A stretch of 64,000 nucleotides of DNA from JAFGAS01 sp963809875 (GCA_963809875.1 CAWELC010000009.1:62001-126000); one strand, 5' to 3'; positions 46,482 to 54,858 are shown, counted from the first letter of the stretch. Program-made: numbers and translations. Notes: generated by a model from the letters alone, not told the origin.

Positions 46482-46985
46482 CCCGGAGCACGGGAGCCGA
46501 AACGGGTAAGGCAAATCGGCCTTGCCCCGCGATGCTTTCCGTGACGGGCGAGGGAGGGACTGGGACGGAAGAGAAGGATGGGCTCTACCGAGACGCTGGG
46601 AATACAATCGCCGCGGCCGCCAGGGCCGGAGCGGCCTTTCGACCGGAGTAGTTACGGGCTCCTTGCCGTGCGGACTCTCCCAGATGTCTCTCGTTAGATG
46701 CACTACCATCGTATCAACCCCCCGTGTCCGATCCACAGTCGGCGCGGGGGTTTTTGTTTTTGTGGGACTTCGCCCGACGTGCAACGGCACGGCCGATCGG
46801 GGGAGAGTCGTCATGCATGGGCTCACCGCACCCGGAAGAGCCGGGAGGCGCTTCGTTTTCGCGGTGTGCCGTTACGATAGGGCGAATCGCGAGTTTCTGT
46901 CCTAATGGATTGCCCGGTCAGATGTCTGTCCGCGGGCGTTTGTTGAGGTTTCCTCATTCCTCGTTTCGGGAGACAGGAAAAGCCA
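46482..46985. other. Gap between dNK and panB
   Basis: A 504-base interval. It contains a strong intrinsic terminator at 46719-46761. A 57-codon frame from ATG 46478 overlaps the dNK stop but has no recognisable product. The GC-rich 230 bases before the terminator could be a long 3' UTR or a small RNA; no known RNA family was recognised. Confidence 0.5.
46719..46761 (+). terminator. Rho-independent terminator after dNK
   Basis: CCCCCGTG pairs with CGCGGGGG, CCGA pairs with TCGG, a 7-base loop closes the stem, and TTTTTGTTTTTG follows. It is the clearest intrinsic terminator in the window. Confidence 0.85.
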
Positions 46986-47798
46986 ATGAGCCAGGAAAAG
47001 ATTACGATCCTCGATCTCGGGCGGATGAAGGCCGAGCGGAGCAAGATCACCATGATCACCGCGTACGACTATCCGTTCGCCCGGGTCTTCTCGGACGCCG
47101 GTATCGACGTGATCCTCGTGGGAGACAGCGTGGCCAACGTCTACTCGGGATACGACTCGACGCTTCCGGTCACCATGGACGAAATGATCTATCACACCCG
47201 GGCGGTGGCGCGCGCCAATCCCCGGGCGCTCGTGGTCGGCGATATGCCGTTCATGAGCTATCACGTCTCCACCGAGGACGCCGTCCGGAACGCGGGGCGT
47301 TTCCTCAAGGAAGGCGGGGCGCAGACGGTGAAGCTCGAGGGGGGTGTCAACGTCAGGGAGAGGATCCGGGCCATCACCGATATGGACATCCCGGTCATGG
47401 GCCACATCGGCCTCACCCCCCAGTCGGTCCACCGGATGGGTGGCTTCAAGGTGCAGGGCAAGGACGACAAGAGCCGCAGGAAGCTCATCGAGGATGCCCA
47501 GGCCGTTGAGGAGGCCGGCGCGTTTGCGGTCGTGCTTGAGGCCATCCCTGTGGACCTTGCCAAAGACATCACCGGGATGCTGGGCATCCCCACGATCGGT
47601 ATCGGTGCGGGCCCCGATTGCGACGGGCAGGTGCTGGTCATGCACGATATCCTGGGGCTCGCGTTCGGCAGGAGGCCCAGGTTCGTTAAGCAGTATGCGG
47701 ACCTCAAAGAGGCGGCCGGTGCCGCCGTCGGGGAGTTCATCACCGAGGTAAGAGAGGGGCGCTTCCCAACGGCGGAATACACCTACGAGATCAAGTAA
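46986..47798 (+). CDS. panB: 3-methyl-2-oxobutanoate hydroxymethyltransferase
   Basis: A 270-residue PanB. Motifs: MITAYDYPFARVFSDAGID, LVGDSVANV (metal Asp), VGDMPFMSYHV (second metal Asp), VKLEGG, MGHIGLTPQSVH, VLEAIP and IGIGAGPDCDGQVLVMHD. It transfers a hydroxymethyl group from methylene-tetrahydrofolate to 2-oxoisovalerate to give ketopantoate, the first step of pantothenate synthesis. panC follows after 37 bases. The start follows GGGAGACAGGAAAAGCC. Confidence 0.97.
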   Translation: MSQEKITILDLGRMKAERSKITMITAYDYPFARVFSDAGIDVILVGDSVANVYSGYDSTLPVTMDEMIYHTRAVARANPRALVVGDMPFMSYHVSTEDAVRNAGRFLKEGGAQTVKLEGGVNVRERIRAITDMDIPVMGHIGLTPQSVHRMGGFKVQGKDDKSRRKLIEDAQAVEEAGAFAVVLEAIPVDLAKDITGMLGIPTIGIGAGPDCDGQVLVMHDILGLAFGRRPRFVKQYADLKEAAGAAVGEFITEVREGRFPTAEYTYEIK

Positions 47799-47835
47799 GG
47801 CAGCCCGCGCAACCGATTATTCATAGGGAGCGAAC

Positions 47836-48699
47836 ATGGAGATCATCGAGCGGATCAAGGACATGCAGGCATACTCCCAGGACCTGCGGGTAGAGGGCAA
47901 GGTCATCTCGTTTGTCCCCACGATGGGATATCTTCACGAGGGGCACCTGTCCCTCATGAGGGAGGGGAGAAAGAGGGCGGACGTGCTGGTAGTGTCGGTC
48001 TTCGTCAACCCCACCCAGTTCGGACCCGCGGAAGACCTGAGCAAGTATCCGCGGGACTTCGAGCGCGACAGGGCGATGATGGAAAAGGTCGGCGTGGATG
48101 TCGTTTTTGCCCCCACGGTGGAGGAGATGTATCCCGACGGATATCAGACCTACGTCGACGTCGACGAGGTGACCAGAAACCTCTGCGGGGCGACCCGGCC
48201 CGGGCATTTCAGGGGGGTGGCTACGGTCTGCGCGAAGCTCTTTCACTGTGTGCTGCCGCACATCGCGCTCTTCGGCCGGAAAGACTTCCAGCAGCTCAGG
48301 GTCATCGAGCGGATGGTCAAGGATATGAACATGGATGTGGGTATTATCGGGATGCCGATCGTGCGGGAGTCCGACGGTCTGGCAATGAGCTCCCGGAACG
48401 AATACCTCAACCCCAAGGAACGCAAGGCGGCGCTCTGCCTGGTCAAGGCGATAATGGCCTCCCGGGAGCTCTTCGAAAACGGCGAGCGGCGCGTGGGTGC
48501 CCTGGTGGATCGGGCTGTCGGCGTCATCATGAACGAGGAGGCGGCCCGTATCGACTATGTGAGGCTGGTCCATACGGAGACGCTCAACGATCTGGTCGGA
48601 GTGGTATGGGATAAGGCGCTGTTGGCGCTGGCGGTCTATATCGGCTCGACCCGGCTCATCGAAAACACGGTTTTAGGGGAGGAGTTCGAAAAATGTTAA
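47836..48699 (+). CDS. panC: Pantothenate synthetase (pantoate-beta-alanine ligase)
   Basis: A 287-residue PanC. ATP-site MGYLHEGHLSLMR, VVSVFVNPTQFGP, RPGHFRGVATVCAKLFH, FGRKDFQQLRVI and the KMSKS-like VRESDGLAMSSRNEYL are all present. It joins pantoate and beta-alanine with ATP. Its end overlaps the panD start by seven bases, so beta-alanine supply is translationally coupled to its use. The C-terminal dimer region is of normal length. Confidence 0.97.
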   Translation: MEIIERIKDMQAYSQDLRVEGKVISFVPTMGYLHEGHLSLMREGRKRADVLVVSVFVNPTQFGPAEDLSKYPRDFERDRAMMEKVGVDVVFAPTVEEMYPDGYQTYVDVDEVTRNLCGATRPGHFRGVATVCAKLFHCVLPHIALFGRKDFQQLRVIERMVKDMNMDVGIIGMPIVRESDGLAMSSRNEYLNPKERKAALCLVKAIMASRELFENGERRVGALVDRAVGVIMNEEAARIDYVRLVHTETLNDLVGVVWDKALLALAVYIGSTRLIENTVLGEEFEKC

Positions 48700-49091
48700 G
48701 GTCAATCTGCAAATCGAAGATCCACCGCGCGACGGTGACCCATGCGGACATCGACTATGAGGGGAGCATCACCATCGACCGCACGCTGATGGACGCGGCC
48801 GACCTCGTCCCCTACGAGGAAGTCTGGATATACGACGTAACCAACGGGAACCGCCTGCAGACCTACGTCATCGAGGGCGAGGCCGATTCCGGTACGGTTG
48901 GGATCAACGGCGCGGCGGCAAAGCTGGTGAGCCGGGGGGACCTCGTCATCATCGCGGCCTTCGCCATGATGGAAGACGCCCGGGCCAAGAGCTACGTCCC
49001 CAAACATATCCTCGTCGACGAAAATAACCGCGTGGTCAAGGACCTCCTTCCCCGGTACGGGGAGCTCAAGAAGATGAGCGCGGTCAGGTAG
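48693..49091 (+). CDS. panD: Aspartate 1-decarboxylase
   Basis: A 132-residue PanD pro-enzyme. Self-cleavage between Gly24 and Ser25 (YEGSITID) forms the pyruvoyl cofactor. Lys9 (KSKIHRATVT), Tyr58-region IYDVTNGNRLQTY and the GAAAKL segment are in place. It makes beta-alanine from aspartate for PanC. With panB and panC it completes pantothenate synthesis apart from ketopantoate reductase, which is not in the window. Confidence 0.97.
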   Translation: MLRSICKSKIHRATVTHADIDYEGSITIDRTLMDAADLVPYEEVWIYDVTNGNRLQTYVIEGEADSGTVGINGAAAKLVSRGDLVIIAAFAMMEDARAKSYVPKHILVDENNRVVKDLLPRYGELKKMSAVR

Positions 49092-49145
49092 GACGACCCT
49101 GATCCCGAGAGTGGGTTACTTACATGCCGCGCCAAAGGAAGTCCC

Positions 49146-49170
49146 GCCGTGCTTCGAGTCGAAGCACGGC
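49146..49170 (+). terminator. GC-rich hairpin after panD
   Basis: GCCGTGCTTCG and its exact complement CGAAGCACGGC enclose the 3-base loop AGT, 55 bases past the panD stop. A second GC-rich stem (CTGCC...GGCAG) follows. There is no T-run, so it may mark the 3' end of the mRNA rather than a classical terminator. Nothing else was seen in the 49092-49394 gap. Confidence 0.5.
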
Positions 49171-49394
49171 TGCCGGCCCCGGAGGCGGGGCAGCGGCCAT
49201 GCGTTCCCGCGGCGACCGGCGATGCGCTTATGTCCTGGCCGGTCGCGCCCGAAGCCGCGCGCATACCTCCCTCATGCATAAATCGTTTTAAATCCCTTTT
49301 ATCTGTGATAAGATAGCGACCGCGTGTGTGTCGCGGGTGATTGAACGAATCCCGTTGTCTGATTTGCCCGTTTATAAAGATACGGGGGCTTACC

Positions 49395-49901
49395 ATGAAA
49401 CGAGCAGTAGTATCTGCCGTCATCGCATCGTCCATTCTTCTGGCTCTTCCCATCCTCGCCCAGGAGATGCCGGACACGACCAAGGCCAAGGAGGGCGAGA
49501 TCCGGGGCAGTGTCGGGATCGGCATGGGCGCCACGGGGGGCACCTACCTGATCGTGTTTCCGATCAACATGCCCTGGATCGACACGGGCATCGATATCGC
49601 AGACGGTGACACCCTGACAATAGTCACTGCGCCTTCCGGAAACCACCCCCCGTGTGACGGCACGACGGGCTGCCCTCCCTATCGAGAGGCGGACTCGGTG
49701 ATCGTCGACGGGGCGCTGAGCAAGGGACTCACGGCGGTGGTGGGCCGCATCGGCGCCGAAGGGAGGGCATTTTCGGTCGGGAAGAAGTACGAAGCGACGG
49801 TGTCCGGTCCCGGGCGCCTCTATATCGGCTATAACGACTGCCGGTCCTGCTGGGGCGACAATACGGGCGCGTTTGAGGTGACCATCGAGGTAAAAAAGTA
49901 A
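49395..49901 (+). CDS. Secreted PA-IL (LecA)-like lectin-fold protein
   Basis: 168 residues from ATG 49395. A Sec signal peptide (VVSAVIASSILLALPILAQ) is followed by a beta-rich domain. Its pattern resembles the PA-IL galactose lectin: DGDTLTIVTAPSG near the start, LTAVVGRIG in the middle, and LYIGYNDCRSCWGDNTGAF near the end, where LecA has its calcium loop (YND, a four-residue insert, GNNSGSF). The Asp and one Asn of that loop are kept; a Cys replaces the Thr. Four cysteines may form two disulfides. Sugar binding is an inference. The gene is monocistronic with its own terminator. Confidence 0.65.
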   Translation: MKRAVVSAVIASSILLALPILAQEMPDTTKAKEGEIRGSVGIGMGATGGTYLIVFPINMPWIDTGIDIADGDTLTIVTAPSGNHPPCDGTTGCPPYREADSVIVDGALSKGLTAVVGRIGAEGRAFSVGKKYEATVSGPGRLYIGYNDCRSCWGDNTGAFEVTIEVKK

Positions 49902-50014
49902 TACGCTGAAAGTCCGATCCGGGACTCATACAGGAGTCCATCGGCTCAGCGTGGGTGCCGTACTCCGAACCGCTCGTCGAGGGCAGGTCCGGGGGGGCAA
50001 CATCCGATCGATAA

Positions 50015-50051
50015 AGGGGGGCTCGCGCAACCGCGGGAGCCCCTCTTTTTT
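50015..50051 (+). terminator. Intrinsic terminator after the lectin-like gene
   Basis: GGGGCTC and GCG pair with CGC and GAGCCCC (a small bulge), followed by TCTTTTTT. It lies between the convergent lectin-like and V4R genes. Confidence 0.75.
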
Positions 50052-50089
50052 ACAGAGAAACAGCCGGGAAGGGAAGAATACCGACAGTC

Positions 50090-50740
50090 CTATTTTAACC
50101 TGCCCACTACCAGGATGCAATGATCCTTTCCCTGGGCCTGGCACTGGGTCTCCTTTCCATGGACCTCCTTCAATACCGCCTCGGGACATCCCTTTTCCTT
50201 CAGGATCAGCTTGAAATATCCCTCCATGAACCCGGTCGTGTATTGGTCAAACGTCCGCGAGAGATCCAGTTTGAGGTGAGGATCGTCCTTCTGGATCTCC
50301 TTCAGTATGGCTATTGTCGTCTGGACGTTCACGCTATTTCTCAGATGCGCGGTCAGGCTCGGGTTCTCCAGATCGAGTGAAGATGATTCCCGATAGGCGG
50401 TGCCCCAGCCGAAGGCCGAGAAGCTTTGGAGGTGAAAATCGATCAGGGATTCGTCCCATTTCGCGTAACCGGCGGCTACCGTGCTCCTGGCCCACATCTG
50501 GCCGGTATAGATGCCGCCCCGGTAGAAAGCGAGCTCAACGCCCTTCTGTCCCATGGTGGTCGCCGCGAATGTGACCGCAGGACAGATGAGCAATTCTCTC
50601 GTCGTGAACACGGCGTCCAGACCAAGCACGTAGAGATGGCCGGACTCGCCTTCTTCCAGGCCGTACTTGAAAGCCGGCAGGGTCGCCTTGAACAGGTTGA
50701 GACCGTCTTCGTAGGCCTTTTTGAACTTGTCATCACTCAT
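50090..50740 (-). CDS. V4R-domain protein (first of two)
   Basis: A 216-residue soluble protein. The C-terminal part (FMEGYFKLILKEKGCPEAV and ETQCQAQGKDHCILV) has the V4R (4-vinyl reductase) ending with its two spaced cysteines. V4R domains bind small hydrophobic molecules or a metal/heme-related ligand in sensors such as XylR-type activators and bacteriochlorophyll enzymes. The N-terminal half (GLDAVFTTRELLICPAVTFAATTMGQKG) is not recognised. No DNA-binding or catalytic partner domain is attached, so a stand-alone ligand sensor is likely. Confidence 0.7.
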   Translation of the reverse strand: MSDDKFKKAYEDGLNLFKATLPAFKYGLEEGESGHLYVLGLDAVFTTRELLICPAVTFAATTMGQKGVELAFYRGGIYTGQMWARSTVAAGYAKWDESLIDFHLQSFSAFGWGTAYRESSSLDLENPSLTAHLRNSVNVQTTIAILKEIQKDDPHLKLDLSRTFDQYTTGFMEGYFKLILKEKGCPEAVLKEVHGKETQCQAQGKDHCILVVGRLK

Positions 50741-51236
50741 GTCGAATCCTCATTAAAGATGGATGGTGTTTGTTATCGTATATCTGTTTTTTCATTTCTT
50801 ACCATATATGTTACATTTCTATATATAGACATGTATATTAGATAATTTCCATTCTATACTATATTGTTTCCCCTCTAAGTCAATAGGCTTGCCTTTCATC
50901 CGTGTCACTTTTTCGTCACTCTTCGAGGTTAAATTATGTCCCGATCATTTTGGGGAGAGGAAAAAGCCCGTTGACTCTTATGATGTGATGGATGGGGTAT
51001 AATAGCGTTGTGGTGTTTTGCGCGAATGAATCGGGGCGGAACCCTGCCGGGCGTGTCACGGGGAGTGGTTATTCGAAGCGTGGCTCAGCACGCACGGATG
51101 CCCCGTAAATCGAGCCGCGGCCGGCTCGAGAAGGAAAGCGTCATAGAAATCCGGTCAGCGTCATGCCGCCCGGGGGAACACGCGAGATCCATCCGGCCGG
51201 CATCGCTTTTTGGCATGGACTTGAATGGAGGGAGCG
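50741..51236. other. Divergent intergenic region
   Basis: About 500 bases between the V4R gene and the CMD gene. The left half is AT-rich (AT-tracts around 50800-50870) and may hold the V4R promoter. A TATAAT at 50998-51003 has no -35 at proper distance. No gene or RNA recognised. Confidence 0.5.
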
Positions 51237-51629
51237 ATGAGTAACGAGAAATACGAACGCGGTTTAAGGAAGCTTGCCGAGATCGACGGCGAGGCGGGAC
51301 AACGGGTCATCGAGAGCCTCAAGGATATCGCCCCGGATCTGGGCCGTTACGTAATCGAGTTCGCCTTCGGGGAGGTATTCAGCCGTCCGGGTCTCGACCT
51401 GAAGTCAAGAGAGATTGCCACGGTGGCGGCGCTCACCGCCCTCGGGACGGCCGCGCCCCAGCTGAAGGTGCACATCAGGGCCGCCCTCAACGTCGGTTGC
51501 ACTCGCGAGGAGGTCATCGAAATCATTATCCAGATGGCCGTTTACGCCGGGTTCCCGGCGGCCCTGAACGGGATGTTTGCCGCCCAGGAAGTCTTTCGGG
51601 AGCTGGATAAGATCGACGGCGACAGGTAG
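51237..51629 (+). CDS. Carboxymuconolactone decarboxylase (CMD) family protein
   Basis: 130 residues from ATG 51237, which follows GGAGGGAGCG; the ATG at 51225 overlaps that site. Family traits are DLKSREIATVAALTALG, the proton-relay segment HIRAALNVGCTREEVIEII and YAGFPAALNGMFAAQEVF. It lacks the CxxC of AhpD-type peroxidases. CMD proteins decarboxylate the protocatechuate-pathway intermediate or act in unknown ways. No aromatic pathway genes are near. Confidence 0.9.
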   Translation: MSNEKYERGLRKLAEIDGEAGQRVIESLKDIAPDLGRYVIEFAFGEVFSRPGLDLKSREIATVAALTALGTAAPQLKVHIRAALNVGCTREEVIEIIIQMAVYAGFPAALNGMFAAQEVFRELDKIDGDR

Positions 51630-51834
51630 GGTTTCGTCCGAACGGATGCCGAGCCGGACTTCCGGACCCGGTGCCGCAGGTTGCGGGTCTTTGCATCTCC
51701 ATGCAGCCGGCAATGCCCTCTCCCCCTCGACACTATTTTATCGTGAGCATATAATTTGTAAAAAATAAGTATTGCACAAGCAGGAAAAAACAGGTATGAG
51801 AGTAGTATCTGGAGACGCATAAAGAGGGCAACCG

Positions 51835-52083
51835 ATGCCCGCATTCTACCACGTCGACGGCTTCAAAGTTTACTCCCATCTTGACGTCGAGACGACCGAG
51901 AAATTCTTCGCCGAGATCAGGTCCCGGGGACTCTTGCCGTCGGCCGCCGACGCCAGGAAATACGCCTCTCTTCACCGCATGGTCTTTGACGGCTCCAATT
52001 GGAGCGTAGCCATCATGCACATGGATAAGACCATCTTTATCGACAAGATCGTTCGGGAGCGGTTCAATCCCCGAAAGGAATGA
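51835..52083 (+). CDS. Small hypothetical protein
   Basis: 82 residues (begins MPAFYHVDGFKVYSHLDV). It has an alternating helix-strand look (TTEKFFAEIRSRGLLPS; NWSVAIMHMDKTIFIDKIV) without signal or membrane segment. GGGCAACC precedes the ATG but is a poor ribosome-binding site. I do not recognise the family. It lies between the CMD gene and the second V4R gene. Confidence 0.55.
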   Translation: MPAFYHVDGFKVYSHLDVETTEKFFAEIRSRGLLPSAADARKYASLHRMVFDGSNWSVAIMHMDKTIFIDKIVRERFNPRKE

Positions 52084-52587
52084 ATGTTGCGCCGCCCTTC
52101 CCGGACGGGCATAATCGAATAGAGAAAAGGCCTCAATGGCCTCAACCGCATCTGCCGCGCCCCTTCCTTTGAAAGACCACATACTATAACCCCGCGGCAA
52201 TCCCTCCCCCGCTCCCGGCATCTTAACGTGACTCCACACGCATAGACGGATTATCGCCTCGTGCCCCCGAAGTCGCGCAGTTCGCGCGAAGACCGGCACG
52301 TATAGCCGGCGCTTGCGGCCCCGTGCCGTCTGCAGATGTGAGGAAAATAGTAAAAAAAGTTTCTTGACATTTGATCGATTTTCGACAATATACATAATTA
52401 AGTGGCGGAACCGATGATAGACGTCGGTCGGGCAATGCCTCGGGCCGTTCACCCGGGAGCCCCTTTTCTAAAACGATACCCGGGTATTATACCCATAGAG
52501 TTGTGCTCTTTCCCTTGGCGCCGAATATTTCATCGTCATGGCACCTGATATGTAAATCCATCGAAAAGGTGCCTCAGGAGGATTGAG
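52084..52587. other. Long upstream region of the second V4R gene
   Basis: A 504-base stretch. It holds a good promoter at 52364-52394 and then a leader of roughly 185 bases rich in short GC stems (for example CCCGGG and ACCCGGGT elements around 52447-52490). No known riboswitch was recognised. Confidence 0.5.
52364..52394 (+). promoter_or_regulatory. Putative sigma-70 promoter for the second V4R gene
   Basis: Perfect TTGACA at 52364-52369 with TATACA at 52389-52394 (spacer 19) or AATATA at 52387-52392 (spacer 17), preceded by an A-rich tract that could act as an UP element. Confidence 0.5.
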
Positions 52588-53220
52588 ATGACGACGAGCA
52601 GTGCACTTACTCATCTGTCTTACCGGTCGTGCGTCGACGCAATCGAAGACGTACTGGGAGAGAACGGCAAGAATTCGGTCCTTCGATTCGCCGGGCTCGA
52701 GAATCTGATCAAAGCGCCCGTCGACTACGATCAGGAGGCACGGGTTCCGTATGAGTATATCTCGAAACTGTTTGTTGGTGTAAGGGACCTGTTAGGTGAT
52801 CGGGGTTACGAAGCGGTTATGTATCGGGGAGGAACCTTTGCGGTAAAGAATATCGTGAAACATTCGGAGGCGCTCAGGAACCTCATCGCGATGGATTTCG
52901 ATCCGGTAGAAAAGCTCAAGCTGGGATATCAGGCGTACGTCAGAAATGCCGGTTACGACCCCGAGAAGACACTGGAGTATCTTCCCGATGAAAAGCAGAT
53001 CGTCAATCATCGGCCGGACTGTACCGAGTGCGATGAGCTGGTAAAACATATGGGAGATAAGAGGCGGCTCACGAAGCCGTCGTGCGCTTTTGTTCGGGGG
53101 GTCCTGAAGGGCGTCGGCGATTGTTTTGAGAAGGAGCTATCTGTCCAGGTGGTGGAGGAAAAGTGCCGTCTCGTCGGCGATGCCCAATGCCAGTACCGGA
53201 TGACGTATGAATTGAAATAG
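52588..53220 (+). CDS. V4R-domain protein (second of two)
   Basis: A 210-residue protein behind CAGGAGGATTGAG. The C-terminal half (SCAFVRGVLKGVGDCFEK and EEKCRLVGDAQCQYRM) is a V4R domain with the usual cysteines; extra cysteines in DCTECDEL may bind metal. The N-terminal half (SVLRFAGLENLIKAPVDYD) matches the shape of similar stand-alone V4R/heme-NO-binding-like proteins. It is different from the first V4R protein at 50090 but shares the ending. Probably a cytoplasmic small-molecule sensor; no output domain. Confidence 0.75.
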   Translation: MTTSSALTHLSYRSCVDAIEDVLGENGKNSVLRFAGLENLIKAPVDYDQEARVPYEYISKLFVGVRDLLGDRGYEAVMYRGGTFAVKNIVKHSEALRNLIAMDFDPVEKLKLGYQAYVRNAGYDPEKTLEYLPDEKQIVNHRPDCTECDELVKHMGDKRRLTKPSCAFVRGVLKGVGDCFEKELSVQVVEEKCRLVGDAQCQYRMTYELK

Positions 53221-53372
53221 GCGTGAAGGCTGTACCCGGATCTCTTATTTGTCTGTGTCGCCGATCGGTATCTCCGGGTCTTTGTGCCGTCTCAATGAGA
53301 TTCGACGCATTTTTCCGTGCATGCCGGCCCAACGGAAACGTTGGGCCCGAGCGCATGCGCCGGTCGGGTGGA

Positions 53373-53397
53373 TAAAAAAAGGCGGGTTATTCCCGCC
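53373..53397 (-). terminator. Intrinsic terminator downstream of rpsU
   Basis: On the minus strand GGCGGG-AATAA-CCCGCC is followed by seven T (53380-53374). It lies 210 bases past the rpsU stop. A further perfect stem (GTGGATGGATC, 53503-53513, with its complement at 53535-53545) lies between. Confidence 0.75.
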
Positions 53398-53415
53398 TTA
53401 TGTCGTCCTAAAGAA

Positions 53416-53434
53416 GGGGGGGGTTACCCCCCCC
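53416..53434. repeat. G8/C8 hairpin
   Basis: Eight G, TTA, then eight C form a perfect 8-bp stem with a 3-base loop, 19 bases from the rpsU terminator stem, which has a similar GTTA loop. Possibly a second terminator arm; homopolymer lengths may be uncertain. Confidence 0.55.
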
Positions 53435-53606
53435 TATGCACCTGTCGATCGGACCGTCATTGACGGCCGAGAGTGTCTGCTGCCGCCGGGTTGACGACGG
53501 TCGTGGATGGATCACTTCACTCGGCTGCTCTCTCGATCCATCCACACGGCCATTTCTTTTTCAGCCCTCCGCTGCTCCCGTGATCTATGCGGCAAATCCG
53601 ACGAAC

Positions 53607-53804
53607 TTACTCTGACTCACGTCTTCGACGCATTGACTTGATCGACCGTTTCTTGGCCTCGGCTCTTTTGCGTTTCTTTTTGACGCTCGGCTTTTCATAG
53701 AAGCGGCGCTCCTTCATCTCCTTGAAAAAGCCGCTCTTAGCGAGCTTATTTTTCAGGATCTTGATCGCCTTTTCTATATCTCTGTCGAGAACCCTTACCT
53801 CCAA
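53607..53804 (-). CDS. rpsU: 30S ribosomal protein S21
   Basis: 65 residues from TTG 53804, chosen because GGGGAGGTGA lies just upstream and the product starts as S21 does (EVRVLDRDIEKAIKILKNKLAK). The middle (RRFYEKPSVKKKRKRAEAKKR) is the S21 signature and the C-terminus is strongly basic. S21 binds the 30S platform near the anti-Shine-Dalgarno sequence. Using a TTG start could keep its translation low. It is monocistronic with a terminator. Confidence 0.95.
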   Translation of the reverse strand: MEVRVLDRDIEKAIKILKNKLAKSGFFKEMKERRFYEKPSVKKKRKRAEAKKRSIKSMRRRRESE

Positions 53805-54265
53805 CGACCGTCACCTCCCCTCTTCAGTATATGAACGACGTTATTAAATGAATGAAAAAAAGAACAAATTCTTTTCTATCATACCATTCGCGACAAATCA
53901 AGGATTTTTTGTAATATCGGTGGGAATTGATCGGTCGTGTCCGTGATCCGGGAGGAATAATCGGAATGTCGCTGCGCAGGGCGGAATATCACTGTGCGGG
54001 CCGCGTGGCGTGCGCGGCCACCAAGAGGGTCTCCTGGTTGTTTCCTTGACAGAAGTCTGTAAGTCTGGTATTTTATTTGGAAATAGATAATCGTGGTATC
54101 GCCGGAGAATGGAGATAGCCCGCAGGGGAGTCCACATGACCGGCTGATAGACCCGCCGATGCAAGAGACTTTTCTCGGCCGCGTTCTTCACCGACGGCGG
54201 AGAGATATCGTTTCCGGGTCCCAGGCGGGAGGCTTTTACGGTCTCTTTTCGGATGGCTTTATAAG
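53805..54265. other. Divergent region between rpsU and queH
   Basis: About 460 bases. Next to rpsU it is AT-rich. At 54046-54074 it carries a good promoter for queH, followed by a leader of about 190 bases with no RNA motif that I recognise; a preQ1-type aptamer was looked for and not seen. Confidence 0.55.
54046..54074 (+). promoter_or_regulatory. Putative sigma-70 promoter for the queH and SPFH cassette
   Basis: Perfect TTGACA at 54046-54051, spacer of exactly 17, TATTTT at 54069-54074. The only good promoter found before the run of close-set genes to 57301, which makes it the likely start of that transcript. Confidence 0.55.
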
Positions 54266-54856
54266 ATGACGTCCCCCCCCGAAAAAAAGGCGCCCCGAAT
54301 TGTCCTTCACAGCTGCTGTGCGCCCTGCAGCATCTATCCGCTTGACCGTCTTCAGGCTGACGGCGCAGTCGTGACCGGCTTTTTCTACAATCCCAACGTT
54401 CATCCGTTTTGCGAGTTCGAAAGGAGGCTCCAGGCCGTTACCGACTACTTTGGGGCCGCCGGCCACGAGCTGGTCGTAGACGCGACGTACGATGTCACCG
54501 CGTTTATTGAGGCGGTCTTTCGCGCCGGGGTTCGGCGGTGCGAGACGTGCTGGCGTATGCGACTGCGGGCCGCCGCCGAAAAAGCGGGGGAAATCGGTGC
54601 GGACGCCGTGACTACCACCCTTCTCTATTCGATCTACCAGGATCACGATGCCGTTGCCGGCATCGGCCGGGAAGAGGCCCGGGACGCGGGCGTTGAGTTT
54701 TATTATGAGGATTTCCGCGCCGGCTGGTCCGACGGTCAGCGGCGCGCCCGGGCGTTTTCGATCTATCGTCAGAAGTACTGCGGCTGCATATTCAGCGAAG
54801 AAGAGCGATACAAGAAGAAGATTGCGGCCCTCATGGACCAGAAGCGGAGGGCGTGA
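54266..54856 (+). CDS. queH: Epoxyqueuosine reductase QueH
   Basis: A 196-residue QueH (former DUF208). The metal and [4Fe-4S] cysteines are visible as HSCCAPC (Cys17, Cys18, Cys21), CETCWRMRL and the C-terminal KYCGCIFSEEER. YNPNVHPFCEFERR and TTTLLYSIYQDHD are also typical. It performs the last step of queuosine synthesis, reducing epoxyqueuosine in tRNA, in place of the cobalamin enzyme QueG. The next gene begins right after its stop, suggesting one transcript, though the downstream products have no known link to tRNA modification. Confidence 0.95.
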   Translation: MTSPPEKKAPRIVLHSCCAPCSIYPLDRLQADGAVVTGFFYNPNVHPFCEFERRLQAVTDYFGAAGHELVVDATYDVTAFIEAVFRAGVRRCETCWRMRLRAAAEKAGEIGADAVTTTLLYSIYQDHDAVAGIGREEARDAGVEFYYEDFRAGWSDGQRRARAFSIYRQKYCGCIFSEEERYKKKIAALMDQKRRA

Positions 54857-54858
54857 GT

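Noticed and set aside
46478..46651. 57-codon frame overlapping the dNK stop
   Set aside because: No ribosome-binding site, low-complexity product and no recognisable family.
50998..51003. Perfect TATAAT upstream of the CMD gene
   Set aside because: The nearest TTGACT is 21 bases away, too far for a normal sigma-70 promoter, so it was not listed as a promoter.
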